Assembly: GCF_037040815.1 (NCBI RefSeq)
Contig: NZ_CP146232.1
Location: forward strand, 4,496,001-4,560,000
DNA from: Pararoseomonas sp. SCSIO 73927
GTDB lineage: Bacteria > Pseudomonadota > Alphaproteobacteria > Acetobacterales > Acetobacteraceae
Direction of reading: 5' to 3'
Length of the DNA stretch: 64,000 bases
In this document: piece after piece, positions 1-8,435 of the stretch
Layout of the letters: every line of letters starts with the position of its first letter
Numbering within the stretch: position 1 is the first letter of the stretch
The notes under the pieces: generated by a model
Seen by the model: only the letters and a program-made list of their open reading frames with translations
Database searches by the model: none
Told to the model about the DNA's origin: nothing
Program-made: the position numbers and the translations under genes

Positions 1-1
1 C

Positions 2-595
2 GCCAACGAGCTGCGCGCCCGCGCCCGCAACCAGATCCGCCGCAAGCGCTACCAGGAGCGGCTGCGCGCCGACCTGCAGCGCAGCCTGGAGATGGCGGTG
101 ACGGACAGCCTGACGGGGCTGCGAAACCGCCGCTACGTCGTTCGCCACTTGGAGGGCCTGCTGCGCGCCGGCGGCGCCACCCTGCTGCTGATCGACGTGG
201 ATCGCTTCAAGTCCGTGAACGACACCTATGGCCACGCGGTCGGCGACGTGGTGCTGAAGGAGGTCGCGGAGCGCCTCCGCCTGCACGTGCGGGCCGTGGA
301 CGTGGTGGCCCGCTTCGGCGGGGAGGAGTTCGTGGTGGCCATGGCGCCCCAGCCCGCCGAGGACGCGAGCCTGGTGGCGGAGCGCCTCCGCACCGCCGTC
401 TGCGAGACCCCCGTGGCGGCCGGCGACCGGGCGCTCGGGGTCAGCATCAGCATCGGCGTCGCCGTCGGCATCCCCGACTGCAATGTGGACGAGCTGGCGG
501 CCGCCGCCGACGTGGCTCTCTACCGCGCCAAGGCGAATGGCCGGAACCGCGTCGAGATCGCCGAGGACGAGGACTGGCCGCGGCGCGAGGGTTGA
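2..595 (+). CDS. pleD: Response-regulator diguanylate cyclase PleD, C-terminal part (5' end outside window)
   Basis: This makes cyclic di-GMP from two GTP and in Caulobacter-type bacteria controls the motile-to-sessile switch. The reading frame is open from base 2, so the receiver domains lie upstream of the window. What remains is the linker (NQIRRKRYQ) and a complete GGDEF domain. The catalytic signature is GGEEF at about 317-331. It is preceded by an intact inhibitory I-site, RAVD, exactly five residues upstream, which indicates product feedback inhibition. The linker and the stretch TDSLTGLRNRRY are typical of PleD rather than of a generic GGDEF protein. A start at the ATG at 92 would only be a truncated domain and is not likely. 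Confidence 0.93.
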   Translation, partial: ANELRARARNQIRRKRYQERLRADLQRSLEMAVTDSLTGLRNRRYVVRHLEGLLRAGGATLLLIDVDRFKSVNDTYGHAVGDVVLKEVAERLRLHVRAVDVVARFGGEEFVVAMAPQPAEDASLVAERLRTAVCETPVAAGDRALGVSISIGVAVGIPDCNVDELAAAADVALYRAKANGRNRVEIAEDEDWPRREG

Positions 596-745
596 TCCCG
601 GCCTGCCGCCCCGGCCCAGGGAGGCCCCGGGTGGGATGATTCCGCCCCCGCCCGGCCGCACGCTGTTCCGACGCACTCTGAACTTGGCCGGCGCTGGCGC
701 ATCGCCATCTCCGGGCCCGCATCTCTCCGGACCGGAACGGCGGAA

Positions 746-775
746 GGGGGCGCCGGACCTGCGCCCGGCACCCCC
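746..775. terminator. Possible terminator hairpin between convergent pleD and CHAP gene
   Basis: An 11-bp stem (746-756 with 765-775, one mismatch) closes an 8-base loop in the gap between two convergent genes. There is no T-run on either side, so this is a GC-type hairpin at best. Confidence 0.35.
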
Positions 776-804
776 CTCATCATGTGTCAGCCGCGAAAGC
801 CGCC

Positions 805-1581
805 TCAGCGGCTGCCTTCGACCCCGAGCCCGCCGACCGAGGTGTTGATGAAGCGCAGATGGGAGCTGGGGGCAGGCGCCTCCGCCACTTCCTGCAGGCC
901 CTGGCCGTTCCGCACCATGATCGGCCCGCGGGAGGCCGGTGCGCCCTCCGGGCGGTTGAAGATGAAGCCGTAGGTCGGATAGGTGCGGCCGTAGCTGCCG
1001 GAGTCGTGCCCGACCTGCACCCGCACCGCCGTCCAGTCATTCGCGTCGGAGACGTCCACGACGGAGATGTTGCGGGTCACGGTGCCCTTGCGGATGCCGG
1101 GCCCCTCCCAGTTCGCGTGGTGGATGGTGATCTCGCGCGCGCTCACCTGCCGCTCCACCACCGCGACGTGGCCGGAGCGCATGCCGCCGGAGGACCGGAA
1201 GACGAGGACCGAACCGGCCTCCGGGCGCTGCCCGCGGGCGTAGCTGCCGGCGGCGTTGTTCCACCAGGTGCCGCCATTGCCGCTGACGGCCATGCCGGTG
1301 ACCATGCGGGCATAGGGCACGCAGGAGATGAAGCCGCCGGAAGCGGCGTAGGCGCGCGGGGCCTCGCTGCGGCCGCCCTGGCGGGAGGCGGCCTTCGCGC
1401 CGGTGGCGCGGACGTGGCGGGCCACCACGGCGCGGCTCGCTTGGGGCGCGGCGGTGCGGGCGGAGGCGTGCTTGGCGCCGCCCCGCTGCGGGGCAGAAGC
1501 CTCTGCGGTGGAGCTCAGCGCCGGGGCGAGCATCATCCCGCAAACCGCGATCATCGCCGCGGCCGTGCTTCTTGCCTGCAT
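805..1581 (-). CDS. Exported CHAP-domain amidase/peptidase (258 aa)
   Basis: A probable cell-wall hydrolase or amidase of the NlpC/P60-like CHAP superfamily, acting on peptidoglycan outside the cytoplasmic membrane. An N-terminal hydrophobic segment (about residues 5-25) looks like a signal peptide, and a low-complexity Ala/Arg/Gln linker follows to about residue 80. The CHAP core shows the expected catalytic Cys in SCVPYAR (C87), His in SGHVAVV (H138) and a polar Asn (N157, HHANWEG). I chose the ATG at 1581 because GGGGG lies 7-11 bases upstream. A TTG six codons earlier (1599) is also open but lacks a ribosome site. The substrate is unknown. The gene stands alone, convergent with pleD. Confidence 0.8.
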   Translation of the reverse strand: MQARSTAAAMIAVCGMMLAPALSSTAEASAPQRGGAKHASARTAAPQASRAVVARHVRATGAKAASRQGGRSEAPRAYAASGGFISCVPYARMVTGMAVSGNGGTWWNNAAGSYARGQRPEAGSVLVFRSSGGMRSGHVAVVERQVSAREITIHHANWEGPGIRKGTVTRNISVVDVSDANDWTAVRVQVGHDSGSYGRTYPTYGFIFNRPEGAPASRGPIMVRNGQGLQEVAEAPAPSSHLRFINTSVGGLGVEGSR

Positions 1582-1920
1582 GTGGACCCCCAAGATCAAA
1601 CTTTGTCCCCCGGGCCGTGGATCCGGCCCCGCCGTGACGGCGTCGTCACGGAGGTGTTACCCGTCGACATGAAACCGGGACAACAGCGCTCGAAGTTTCG
1701 AGGCGCAACGAGGCGTGATTCGCCCATCGGGGATCGGTCAAGGAAATGCGATCGGGACGTCTTTCCTACAAAATCCGCTCTCTGCAAGGCAAGCCACAGT
1801 GTTGCGGCCCAGTCGACACAGGAAAGAGGCTGAGGAGGCGGCTGTGGGCGGCGGGTCCAGGAAGGCCGACACGGGTGGATGGCGGAGGTGCCGAGGGATG
1901 CCCGGCCCTCCGCCGGGGTC
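1582..1920. other. 339-bp gap without a convincing gene
   Basis: The stretch lies between the CHAP gene start and the RidA-like gene stop, both on the minus strand. It holds a perfect 8-bp inverted repeat at 1632-1651 about 50 bases upstream of the CHAP start, a second small palindrome at 1689-1702, and a slightly AT-richer patch around 1740-1790. The short ORFs here have no recognisable protein features. Confidence 0.5.
1632..1651. repeat. Perfect 8-bp inverted repeat upstream of CHAP gene
   Basis: The arms CCGTGACG and CGTCACGG flank the 4-base spacer GCGT. The repeat sits about 50 bp upstream of the CHAP gene start, so it could be an operator for a dimeric regulator or an RNA hairpin in the leader. 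I recognise no specific regulator. Confidence 0.5.
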
Positions 1921-2271
1921 TCAGCGGCAGGCCGTGACCATGATCTCGACGAGGTGGCGGGGGTCCGCCATGTTGGCCTCGACGCAGGCGCGAACGGGGG
2001 CGCCGCCCTGCGGCAGCCAATTCACCCAAAGCTTGTTCAGCGCGTCGCGGTCGCGAATGTCCTTCAGCCAGACCTGAGCCTGAAGAAGGCGGGTCTTGTC
2101 CGTGCCGTGCTCCTCCAGCGCGGCGTCGATCTTGGCGAGGATCTGCTCAGTCTGCCCCGACACGTCCTGGGACAGGTCGTCGGCCGTCACGCCGGCGACG
2201 TAGACGAAGCCGTGGTACTCCACCGTGTTGGACAGGACGGGGTTGCCGCCCTTGCGGATGATCGCGCTCAT
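1921..2271 (-). CDS. RidA/YjgF/UK114-family protein (116 aa)
   Basis: Rid proteins are small trimeric enzymes. The RidA subgroup hydrolyses reactive enamine/imine intermediates from PLP enzymes. The length fits a single Rid domain. The substrate-binding Arg is present in PVRACVEA (R94), followed by the family glutamate (E109, HLVEI). The N-terminus differs from the archetypal RidA entry sequence, so it may belong to another Rid subgroup (Rid4-7) with unknown substrate. It lies upstream of no obvious partner; the MFS gene ends about 120 bp further on, on the same strand. Confidence 0.85.
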   Translation of the reverse strand: MSAIIRKGGNPVLSNTVEYHGFVYVAGVTADDLSQDVSGQTEQILAKIDAALEEHGTDKTRLLQAQVWLKDIRDRDALNKLWVNWLPQGGAPVRACVEANMADPRHLVEIMVTACR

Positions 2272-2390
2272 AGGGTTCCTCTCGGCCGGAATGGCCTGGG
2301 CGTTCTAGGGCGGGACGGGGCAGGGCGAAAGCGAGGCGTCCGCATACGGCCGGGCGCGCCGGCCCCCATCCTTAATCTCAGCCCCACCCC

Positions 2391-3668
2391 TCAACTCTTC
2401 GCCCCTGGCCCTCCCTCCGGCCTTTCCAGGGCGGCGGACATGCGCCGCATCCGCGACAGCCCCCAGGCGAACACCGCGAGCGCGAGCAGGACGGCGGCGA
2501 AGGTGGGCAGCCGCAGTCCGAAGGCCTCCCCGGCGGTGCCGAGAGCGAGCGCGCCGAGCGCCGGGCAGGCGCGGGAGATCAGGGCCCAGAGCGACATGAC
2601 CCGCCCCCGCATCGAGGGGGAGGCGGCCGTCTGCGCCAGGACCTGCACGGAGATCCCATGGGCCGAGGCGCTGGCGCCGATCGCCGCCCCGCAGAGAAGG
2701 GCGAAGGGGAACCACCCCGTCGCGACGAAGAGCCCGGTTGCGACCGCCTGCGCCAGGATGGCGAGCACCGCGATCCGCGTGGTGCCGGCCAGGCGCCCGC
2801 GCGAGGCGACGGTGAGCCCCGCCACGAGCGCGCCGACCGCGAAGGAAGCGGTGAGCATCGCCAGCGATTCGGCACCCCGCCCGAAGAGCCGCTCCACGTA
2901 GGGCGGCAGGATCTCCTGCACGCCCCGCAGCAGGACGGAGGAGAGGGCGGAGAAGGCGACGATCGGCCCGAGGCCGGGGTGCCGCGCCGCGTAGCGGAAC
3001 CCTTCCAGCGTCTCGGCAACCAAGGAACTCGTGGCCGGGTGCCCGCGCCGCTGCTCCGCGTCCACCCGCAGCCAGGGCATTGAGATGGTGGCGAAGCCGT
3101 GCCCGAGGAAATTGCAGAAGATCGCCGGGGCCACGCCCCAGGCCGCGATGACGAAGCCCGCGATCCCCGGCCCGACGAAGCGGGCCACGTTGAAGAGAAG
3201 GCTGTTCGCGGCCACCGCCGCCGGCAGGTCTTCCCGCCGCACCAGCGCGGGGATGAGAGTCTGGCGGGCGGGCTGGGAGAAGCAGGCCGCGGTGCCGCTC
3301 ACCATCTCCAGCGCGAAGAGCAGGCCGATGGAGATGTGGCCGGTGGCCGCGAGGGCGGCGACGGCCAGCGCCTCCAGCGCGATCACCCCCTGGGAGATCA
3401 TGGTCAGGCGGACCCGGTCCACCCGGTCCGCGAGCGCCCCTGCGACGGGGCTGACGAGCACGGCCGGGGCGAGGTCCGCGAAGGCGATCAGCCCGACCCA
3501 GGCGGCGCTGCGGGTGAGTTCCCAGGCCAGCCAGGCCACGCCGATCCGGTGCATCCAAAGCCCGGTCCAGGCCCCGAGGCTCGCCCCGAAGAAGATCCGC
3601 GCGTTGCGGCTGGCGAGCGCCCGCCCCAGCGGGCCGGCGACGAGGCGGGCGATCGGGGCGGGGGGCAA
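2391..3668 (-). CDS. MFS exporter, EntS/MFS_3-like (425 aa)
   Basis: A major-facilitator inner-membrane transporter with about twelve hydrophobic segments. The first cytoplasmic loop carries ADRVDRVRL, the family-type loop 2-3 motif, and the later part has MRGRVMSLW. The pattern resembles the MFS_3 group that includes enterobactin exporter EntS. The transported compound cannot be told. I set the start at the TTG at 3668: the preceding gene's TGA (3676-3678) is followed at once by GAGG and then TTG. The longer frame back to 3794 is only arginine/proline-rich shadow of the upstream gene. It is the last gene of the long minus-strand run. Confidence 0.82.
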   Translation of the reverse strand: MPPAPIARLVAGPLGRALASRNARIFFGASLGAWTGLWMHRIGVAWLAWELTRSAAWVGLIAFADLAPAVLVSPVAGALADRVDRVRLTMISQGVIALEALAVAALAATGHISIGLLFALEMVSGTAACFSQPARQTLIPALVRREDLPAAVAANSLLFNVARFVGPGIAGFVIAAWGVAPAIFCNFLGHGFATISMPWLRVDAEQRRGHPATSSLVAETLEGFRYAARHPGLGPIVAFSALSSVLLRGVQEILPPYVERLFGRGAESLAMLTASFAVGALVAGLTVASRGRLAGTTRIAVLAILAQAVATGLFVATGWFPFALLCGAAIGASASAHGISVQVLAQTAASPSMRGRVMSLWALISRACPALGALALGTAGEAFGLRLPTFAAVLLALAVFAWGLSRMRRMSAALERPEGGPGAKS

Positions 3669-3675
3669 GGGCGCC

Positions 3676-4104
3676 TCAGCGCCGCGTCGGGGCTCCGGGC
3701 GCGGGGGCAGGCGCCGTGGCGGCGGCCGGGCGCGCCGTGGCGGCGGGCGTGCTGCCGCCCCGCACGCACTCCGCGGCCATCCGGTCGCGGTCATAGACCT
3801 GGGCGAACTGGTCCGAGATCACCTGCGGCCCGAGATGGGAGGTGGTGCCGATGCGCGCGTTGTAGTCGTCCTGCCGCATGAGCTGGCCACGGTCGCGGTA
3901 GCGGACCACCCGCTCGGCATCCGCCAGGCAGGCCGCGGCGCGGTCGGAGCGGGCAGCCTCGGCCCCGGCATTCGGCACGCCGGCGCGCTGCGCCACGGGC
4001 GCGGTAGGGGCCTGGGCACAGGCGGCAAGGCCCAGGGGCGCGGCCACCAGCAGAACCCGGAGGAAGGGCGTGCCCGGGCGCGTCGTCGGGGACAGATGCT
4101 TCAT
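3676..4104 (-). CDS. Hypothetical lipoprotein (142 aa)
   Basis: A small exported protein of unknown function. After a basic start (MKHLSPTTRPG) comes a hydrophobic stretch ending in a lipobox, GLAAC, giving lipidation at C29. The mature part is mostly polar, with a Tyr/Arg/Asp-rich middle (VVRYRDRGQLMRQDDYNAR) and an Ala/Pro-rich low-complexity tail. I recognise no domain. It overlaps the upstream gene by 4 bp (ATGA) and is followed 7 bp later by the MFS gene, so the three are probably co-transcribed. Confidence 0.7.
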   Translation of the reverse strand: MKHLSPTTRPGTPFLRVLLVAAPLGLAACAQAPTAPVAQRAGVPNAGAEAARSDRAAACLADAERVVRYRDRGQLMRQDDYNARIGTTSHLGPQVISDQFAQVYDRDRMAAECVRGGSTPAATARPAAATAPAPAPGAPTRR

Positions 4105-4592
4105 GCGGTCAGCGCTCCGGCAGCACTCGGGGAAGGGCGATGGGGCAGGCGGGGCCGCGCGAGACGGCGCCGAAGACCCTCTTCATCGAAGCGGGCGGCG
4201 CCGTCCAGGGGCTGCGTGGCCGCGGCGCGCAGAAGTTCGGGGTGCAGCACCGTCCCCTCGCGCCCGATATCGAAGTGACCGCGCAGCCAGGACACGCGGC
4301 CCATCACCTCCAGAAGCGCGAGGAGGCGGAGCAGGGTCGCCATCCCCTCCGCGTGGTCCAGCCCGATGCGGCGGTCCAGCGCCTCCGCCCAGCAGCAGGC
4401 GTCGCGGTCCTCCAGCAGCAGGTCCAGCGCGGGCGCGTCCCGCGCGGCGCTGCGGAAGCGGAAGGCGCGGGGCGGTCCCTCCAGGGCGGCGGTCGCGGCG
4501 TCCCGCGCCGCGTCCCAGGCGCGCAGCAGAGCGCGGGGCGCGATGGCGGGCGTCGCCTCGGGGGTGAAGGGTATGGCGTAGGCGGTCGGCAC
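4101..4592 (-). CDS. Hypothetical protein (163 aa)
   Basis: A soluble protein without signal peptide or membrane segment and without a domain I recognise. The centre is leucine-rich and helical (ATLLRLLALLEVMGRV) and two adjacent cysteines lie at DRDACCW. It starts 46 bp after the molybdenum-cofactor gene and overlaps the lipoprotein gene by 4 bp, so it is probably in the same transcript. The coding call rests on this tight packing and on the GC-rich third positions. Confidence 0.65.
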   Translation of the reverse strand: MPTAYAIPFTPEATPAIAPRALLRAWDAARDAATAALEGPPRAFRFRSAARDAPALDLLLEDRDACCWAEALDRRIGLDHAEGMATLLRLLALLEVMGRVSWLRGHFDIGREGTVLHPELLRAAATQPLDGAARFDEEGLRRRLARPRLPHRPSPSAAGALTA

Positions 4593-4638
4593 CCGGAACA
4601 GATGGGGTGCGCCCGCCGGAAGGTCAGGGCTTGACGGG

Positions 4639-6261
4639 TCAGAGCCCCTTCAGCGTGTCCGCCGTGTCGAAGTCCCGCAGCACGCCGTCATCGGACACCT
4701 CCACGTTGACGAGGCGGTCGGCGTGCCGTCCCGTCAGGTGCCGGGCGCCGACATCCCCGCTGATGCCGAGGATTTCCGGAAAGAACTCCCGCGCCCAGAG
4801 CACGGGGTTGCCCTGCTTGCCCCGGAAGGTCGGCTGGACGATGGCGCGGCCCTCCTCCGGGTCGAAGGCGGCGAGAAGCCGGTCCAGCACGGCCGGCGAG
4901 ACGAGGGGCATGTCCCCCAGCAGCACCAGCACCCCCTCCACCTCGGGCGGCAGGGCGGCGATCCCGGCCTTGAGGGAGGCGGAGATGCCCTCCGCGTAAC
5001 TCTCGGCGTGGGAGATCAGCACGGGGCGGCCGGCGAGCGCCTCCTCCACCCGCTCGTGCTCGTGCCCGGTGACGACGAGGACGGGGCGGGCCCTGCTGGC
5101 CAGCGCGTTCTCCACCACCCTCGCCACCATCGGCCGGCCTTCCCGGTCCGCCACCATGAGCTTGTTCAGCGGCGCCATCCGGCGGGACCGCCCGGCGGCC
5201 AGCACCAGGGCAGCGACTCGCCGCGGGCGGCGCGGCGCCTTCGCGGGCTCCCCGCGCGGGGCGTCGCCGCGGGGCAGGGGGCGCGTCTCGATCTCCTTCA
5301 GCAGCCCGCCTACCCCCATTTTCATGAGAGACTTCGGAGCGACCGGGACGCCCGCGAAGAGGCGCTCCAGCACCCAGTCGAAGCCGTTCACCTTCGGGCT
5401 GCGCGCGCAGCCCGGCAGCACCATCGCCGGCACCTCCCCGATCCGCCCGAGGCAGAGGAGGTTCCCGGGGTCCACCGGCATCCCGAAATGCTCGATCGTG
5501 CCGCCCGCGCGCAGGATCGCGGCCGGAGCCACATCCCGCCGGTCCACCACGGCGGAGGCGCCCAGCACCAGCAGCATCTCCGCCCCGGCCTTCCGCAGCC
5601 GGGCCAGGGCCTCGGCGATGGAGCCCGTCTCGTGCGCGCAGCGCTCCGGCGGCAGCAGCGTGCCGGCCAGGGCCTCGATCCGGGTGCGGGTGGCCTCGAT
5701 ACCGTTCTCGAGCACCGCCTCCTTCATCCCCGGCAGCTCGCTGCTGACAAGGCCGACCTTCAGCGGGCGGAAGGGGTGAACGGAGAGGGCGGCGCCGCCG
5801 CGCAGCATGGCCTCCGCCACGTGCAGCGCGTCGCCCGGCACGGCGAAGGGGATCACCTTCACCGTCGCCAGCATGTCCTTGGGCTGCACCACGGTGAAGT
5901 CGGGCAGGGTGGCGAGGGTGAGGCTCTCGTCCAGCGCGTTCAGCCGGTCCACCAGCGCCGCGTCCACCCGCAGCAGGCCGGCGGTCTCGGCCGTCAGGTT
6001 CACGCGGCCGGTGGCGGCGCGGGTGCGGGCGATGAGGGGACGCAGCATGGCGCCGGCCATGCGGTCCGCCGCCTCGTCCTCCGGCACGTCGCCGGACTCC
6101 AGCCGCGCGGCCACAACCTCCGCGTGGCCGGCGTCGCGCAGCGCCTTCAGGGCCTCCGCCTCCAGCACCGTGCCCTTCTTCAGGACACGGCCGGGAAGGC
6201 GCAGGGTGTGGGCGAGGACGGCGCCGCGCGCCTCGTCCAGCGGGGTGGGGCCAAAGATCAT
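4639..6261 (-). CDS. Fused molybdopterin-binding / MobA-like nucleotidyltransferase protein (540 aa)
   Basis: A two-domain molybdenum-cofactor protein. Residues 1-330 form a MogA/MoeA-type molybdopterin-binding region (LVLGASAVVDRRDVAP, then PGNLLCLG and VLPGCARSPKVNGFDWVL). Residues 347-540 form a MobA/MocA-type nucleotidyltransferase with the nucleotide loop LVLAAGRSRRM (352-362), the metal motif GDMP (449-452) and the product-site motif QGNPVLW. Proteins of this architecture sit in operons of cytidylated-cofactor enzymes such as CO and xanthine dehydrogenases, and MocA makes molybdopterin cytosine dinucleotide. The CTP preference is inferred from context. It overlaps the XdhC-type gene by 4 bp. 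Confidence 0.88.
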   Translation of the reverse strand: MIFGPTPLDEARGAVLAHTLRLPGRVLKKGTVLEAEALKALRDAGHAEVVAARLESGDVPEDEAADRMAGAMLRPLIARTRAATGRVNLTAETAGLLRVDAALVDRLNALDESLTLATLPDFTVVQPKDMLATVKVIPFAVPGDALHVAEAMLRGGAALSVHPFRPLKVGLVSSELPGMKEAVLENGIEATRTRIEALAGTLLPPERCAHETGSIAEALARLRKAGAEMLLVLGASAVVDRRDVAPAAILRAGGTIEHFGMPVDPGNLLCLGRIGEVPAMVLPGCARSPKVNGFDWVLERLFAGVPVAPKSLMKMGVGGLLKEIETRPLPRGDAPRGEPAKAPRRPRRVAALVLAAGRSRRMAPLNKLMVADREGRPMVARVVENALASRARPVLVVTGHEHERVEEALAGRPVLISHAESYAEGISASLKAGIAALPPEVEGVLVLLGDMPLVSPAVLDRLLAAFDPEEGRAIVQPTFRGKQGNPVLWAREFFPEILGISGDVGARHLTGRHADRLVNVEVSDDGVLRDFDTADTLKGL

Positions 6262-6956
6262 CCGGGCAGCCTGACCGAGAGCTTGCCGCGCCGGGCGGCG
6301 ACGACCTGCGCGACAATGGAGAGGGCAATCTCCGGCGCCGTCACGGCGCCGATGTCCAGCCCGACCGGCGCGTGGATGCGGCCGATGGCCTTCGCCCCGT
6401 GCCCCGCTTCCTCAAGCCGGGCCACCCGCTTGGCGTGGGTGCGGCGGCTGCCGAGGGCGCCGATGTAGAAGGCCTCCGACCTCAGCGCCACGTCGAGGGC
6501 CGGGTCGTCCAGCTTGGGATCGTGGGTCAGGGTGACGATCGCCGTCCGGCTGTCCGGCCGCAGCGCCTCCAGCGCCTCGTCCGGCCACTCCGTCACCAGC
6601 TCCGCGCCCTGCGCGAAGCGCTCCTCCGTCGCGAAGGCGCGGCGCGGATCGACGATGATCACGGCAAAGCCGGCAGCCGCCGCCATGGGCACCAGCGCCT
6701 GGGCCACGTGCACCGCGCCGACGACGATCATCCGCGGCGGCGGGGTCTGGGGCTGGATGAACCAGGTCTCCTCCCCGACCGTCACCGGCCCGGCCCTGTC
6801 GTCGCGGAGAGCGGCCGATGCCGCCTCGGCCAGGGCAGGGGGCAGTGCCTCGTCCGGGTGCAGGTGCTGCGCACCGTCCGGCATCCGCGTCAGCAGGGCC
6901 ACAGGGCGCCGGGCGGCGCGCGCCGCCTGCAGGGCATCGAGGGTGGCGGGGGTCAC
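6258..6956 (-). CDS. XdhC Rossmann-domain protein (XdhC_C, 232 aa)
   Basis: This corresponds to the C-terminal Rossmann half of XdhC, the chaperone that binds molybdenum cofactor and inserts it, after sulfuration, into xanthine-dehydrogenase-type enzymes. Visible features are the nucleotide-type turn MIVVGAVHVAQAL, IIVDPRRAFATEERF and the family motif FYIGALGSRRTHAKR, then IHAPVGLDIGA. The start is a GTG at 6956 that overlaps the TGA of the N-domain gene (GTGA). The frame can be read further upstream, but that part only shadows the partner gene. In many bacteria both halves are one protein; here they are separate. Confidence 0.88.
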   Translation of the reverse strand: MTPATLDALQAARAARRPVALLTRMPDGAQHLHPDEALPPALAEAASAALRDDRAGPVTVGEETWFIQPQTPPPRMIVVGAVHVAQALVPMAAAAGFAVIIVDPRRAFATEERFAQGAELVTEWPDEALEALRPDSRTAIVTLTHDPKLDDPALDVALRSEAFYIGALGSRRTHAKRVARLEEAGHGAKAIGRIHAPVGLDIGAVTAPEIALSIVAQVVAARRGKLSVRLPG

Positions 6957-7273
6957 GCCAGGGGTTCCACGAAGACCTTCAGCTTGCCGCCGCAGGCCAG
7001 GCCGACTTCCCAGGCGCGCTCGTCCGTGATGCCGAAATCCAGCAGCTGCGGCGTGCCGGACTTCATGACCCCCTGCGCCACCTCGGCCACCGCGCCCTCG
7101 ATGCAGCCGCCGGAGACGGAGCCCGCCAGCCGCCCGCTTCCCGTCACCGCCAGCCGAGATCCGGCGGGCCGGGGGGAGGAGCCCCAGGTCTCCACCACCG
7201 TGGCCAGGGCCACGCTCTCCCCCTCCGCGCGCCAAGCGCGGGCGGTCTCCAGGATGTCCTCGGTACCGCTCAT
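6953..7273 (-). CDS. XdhC/CoxI N-domain protein (106 aa)
   Basis: A single-domain protein matching the XdhC_CoxI N-terminal family that helps mature molybdenum hydroxylases. Characteristic residues are VVETWGSSPRPAGSRL, GSVSGGCIEGAV with the conserved cysteine, and LACGGKLKVFVEP with a second conserved cysteine. It overlaps coxE by 4 bp upstream and the XdhC Rossmann gene by 4 bp downstream, so the two XdhC halves are translationally coupled. This split form is usual in cox clusters (CoxF/CoxI type). Confidence 0.9.
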   Translation of the reverse strand: MSGTEDILETARAWRAEGESVALATVVETWGSSPRPAGSRLAVTGSGRLAGSVSGGCIEGAVAEVAQGVMKSGTPQLLDFGITDERAWEVGLACGGKLKVFVEPLA

Positions 7274-8400
7274 CGTGGCCTCCTGTCGCTGCGCCCCGTG
7301 TCGCTGGACCCGGCACCGGAGAGGGTGGCGACCAGGGCCCGCAGGCTGTTCAGGTTATGCACCTGGCGATGCTCGTCCACATGGGGGAGGAGGGCACGTA
7401 TGCCCGCCGCGCGGGGCTGGAACCCGGCGTAGCGGAGAAGAGGGTTCAGCCAGATCAGCCGCCGGCAGGAATGGCGCAGCCGTTCCGCCGCCTCGGGAAG
7501 CCCCTCGGCCCCGCCCCGGTCCAGCCCGTCCGTGATCAGCAGCACCACCGCGCCCTGCCCGAGCACGCGCCGGCCCCAGAGGCGGTTAAAGCGGTCCAGC
7601 GCCTCCCCGATCCGGGTGCCACCCGACCAGTCCGGCAGGATGTGGGACACGGCCTGGAAGGCCACCTCCGGATCGCGGTGCCGGAGCGCCCGGGTGACAT
7701 TCGTCAGGCGCGTGCCGAAGACGAAGCTGTGGACGCGGGCCCGGTCATTCTCCACGGCGTGCATGAAATGCAGCAGGATCTGCGCGTAGCGGGCCATGCT
7801 TCCCGAGACGTCGCAAAGGAGAACAAGCGGTGGCGGGCGGGTAATGCGGCGGCGCCGCTCGATCCGCACCACCTCGCCGCCCAGGCGCATGGAGGCGCGG
7901 ATGGTGCCGCGCAGGTCGGCGCGGGGACCGCTCGGATCGGGGCGGAAGCGGCGGGTCGGGCGCTCGGCCAGTGGCAGGACCAAGCGGCGGATTTCCCGCT
8001 TCGCCTCGGCCAGCTCTTCGGCTGACATTGCTTCGAAATCAAGGCGGTTCAGCTGTTCCCTCTCAGAGACGGTGAGGGCGGCGTCCTCTCGTCGGTCCGC
8101 CTCTCCGGCCCGGGCGGGCGGGCCAGCGCCGGGCATGGCCTCGGCGGCGCGGCGGGCGGCGGCCGGCAGGGCCTCCGGCGCTTCGTCATCTGGGCCGGGC
8201 GGGCGGACCGGAGTGTCGGGGTTGCGCCAGAAGAGGTCGAAGGCCGCGTCGAACACCTCGAAGCCGTCGCGGCGGTGGACCATGGTCGCGCGTAGGGCCG
8301 CGCGGAAGGCGGCGCGGTCGGAGAGCGGGACGTGGGAAAGGGCTTCGGCGGCGGTGAGGGTTTCCGCCGGCCCGACGGGCAGCCCGGCCCGGCGCAGCAC
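7270..8400 (-). CDS. coxE: CoxE-like VWA-domain protein (376 aa or slightly longer)
   Basis: CoxE works with the MoxR-type ATPase CoxD in building the [CuSMoO2] centre of CO dehydrogenase in Oligotropha. Related pairs serve other molybdenum hydroxylases. The VWA domain carries a full MIDAS motif, LLCDVSGSMARY, followed by FVFGTRLTNVTRAL and LITDGLDRGG. The GTG at 8400 is the first standard start. However, the frame stays open for 13 more codons (LSALAPNLLAFGR) back to a CTG that overlaps the TGA of the ATPase gene. That extra segment resembles the family N-terminus, so a non-standard CTG start at 8439 is possible. Confidence 0.9.
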   Translation of the reverse strand: MLRRAGLPVGPAETLTAAEALSHVPLSDRAAFRAALRATMVHRRDGFEVFDAAFDLFWRNPDTPVRPPGPDDEAPEALPAAARRAAEAMPGAGPPARAGEADRREDAALTVSEREQLNRLDFEAMSAEELAEAKREIRRLVLPLAERPTRRFRPDPSGPRADLRGTIRASMRLGGEVVRIERRRRITRPPPLVLLCDVSGSMARYAQILLHFMHAVENDRARVHSFVFGTRLTNVTRALRHRDPEVAFQAVSHILPDWSGGTRIGEALDRFNRLWGRRVLGQGAVVLLITDGLDRGGAEGLPEAAERLRHSCRRLIWLNPLLRYAGFQPRAAGIRALLPHVDEHRQVHNLNSLRALVATLSGAGSSDTGRSDRRPR

Positions 8401-8435
8401 GCGCCCGAAGGCGAGGAGGTTGGGGGCCAGGGCGC

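Noticed and set aside
6956..7316. Upstream extension of the XdhC Rossmann gene to 7316
   Set aside because: The extra 120 codons are glycine/arginine-rich and overlap the well-supported N-domain gene in another frame. The GTG at 6956 fits the operon.
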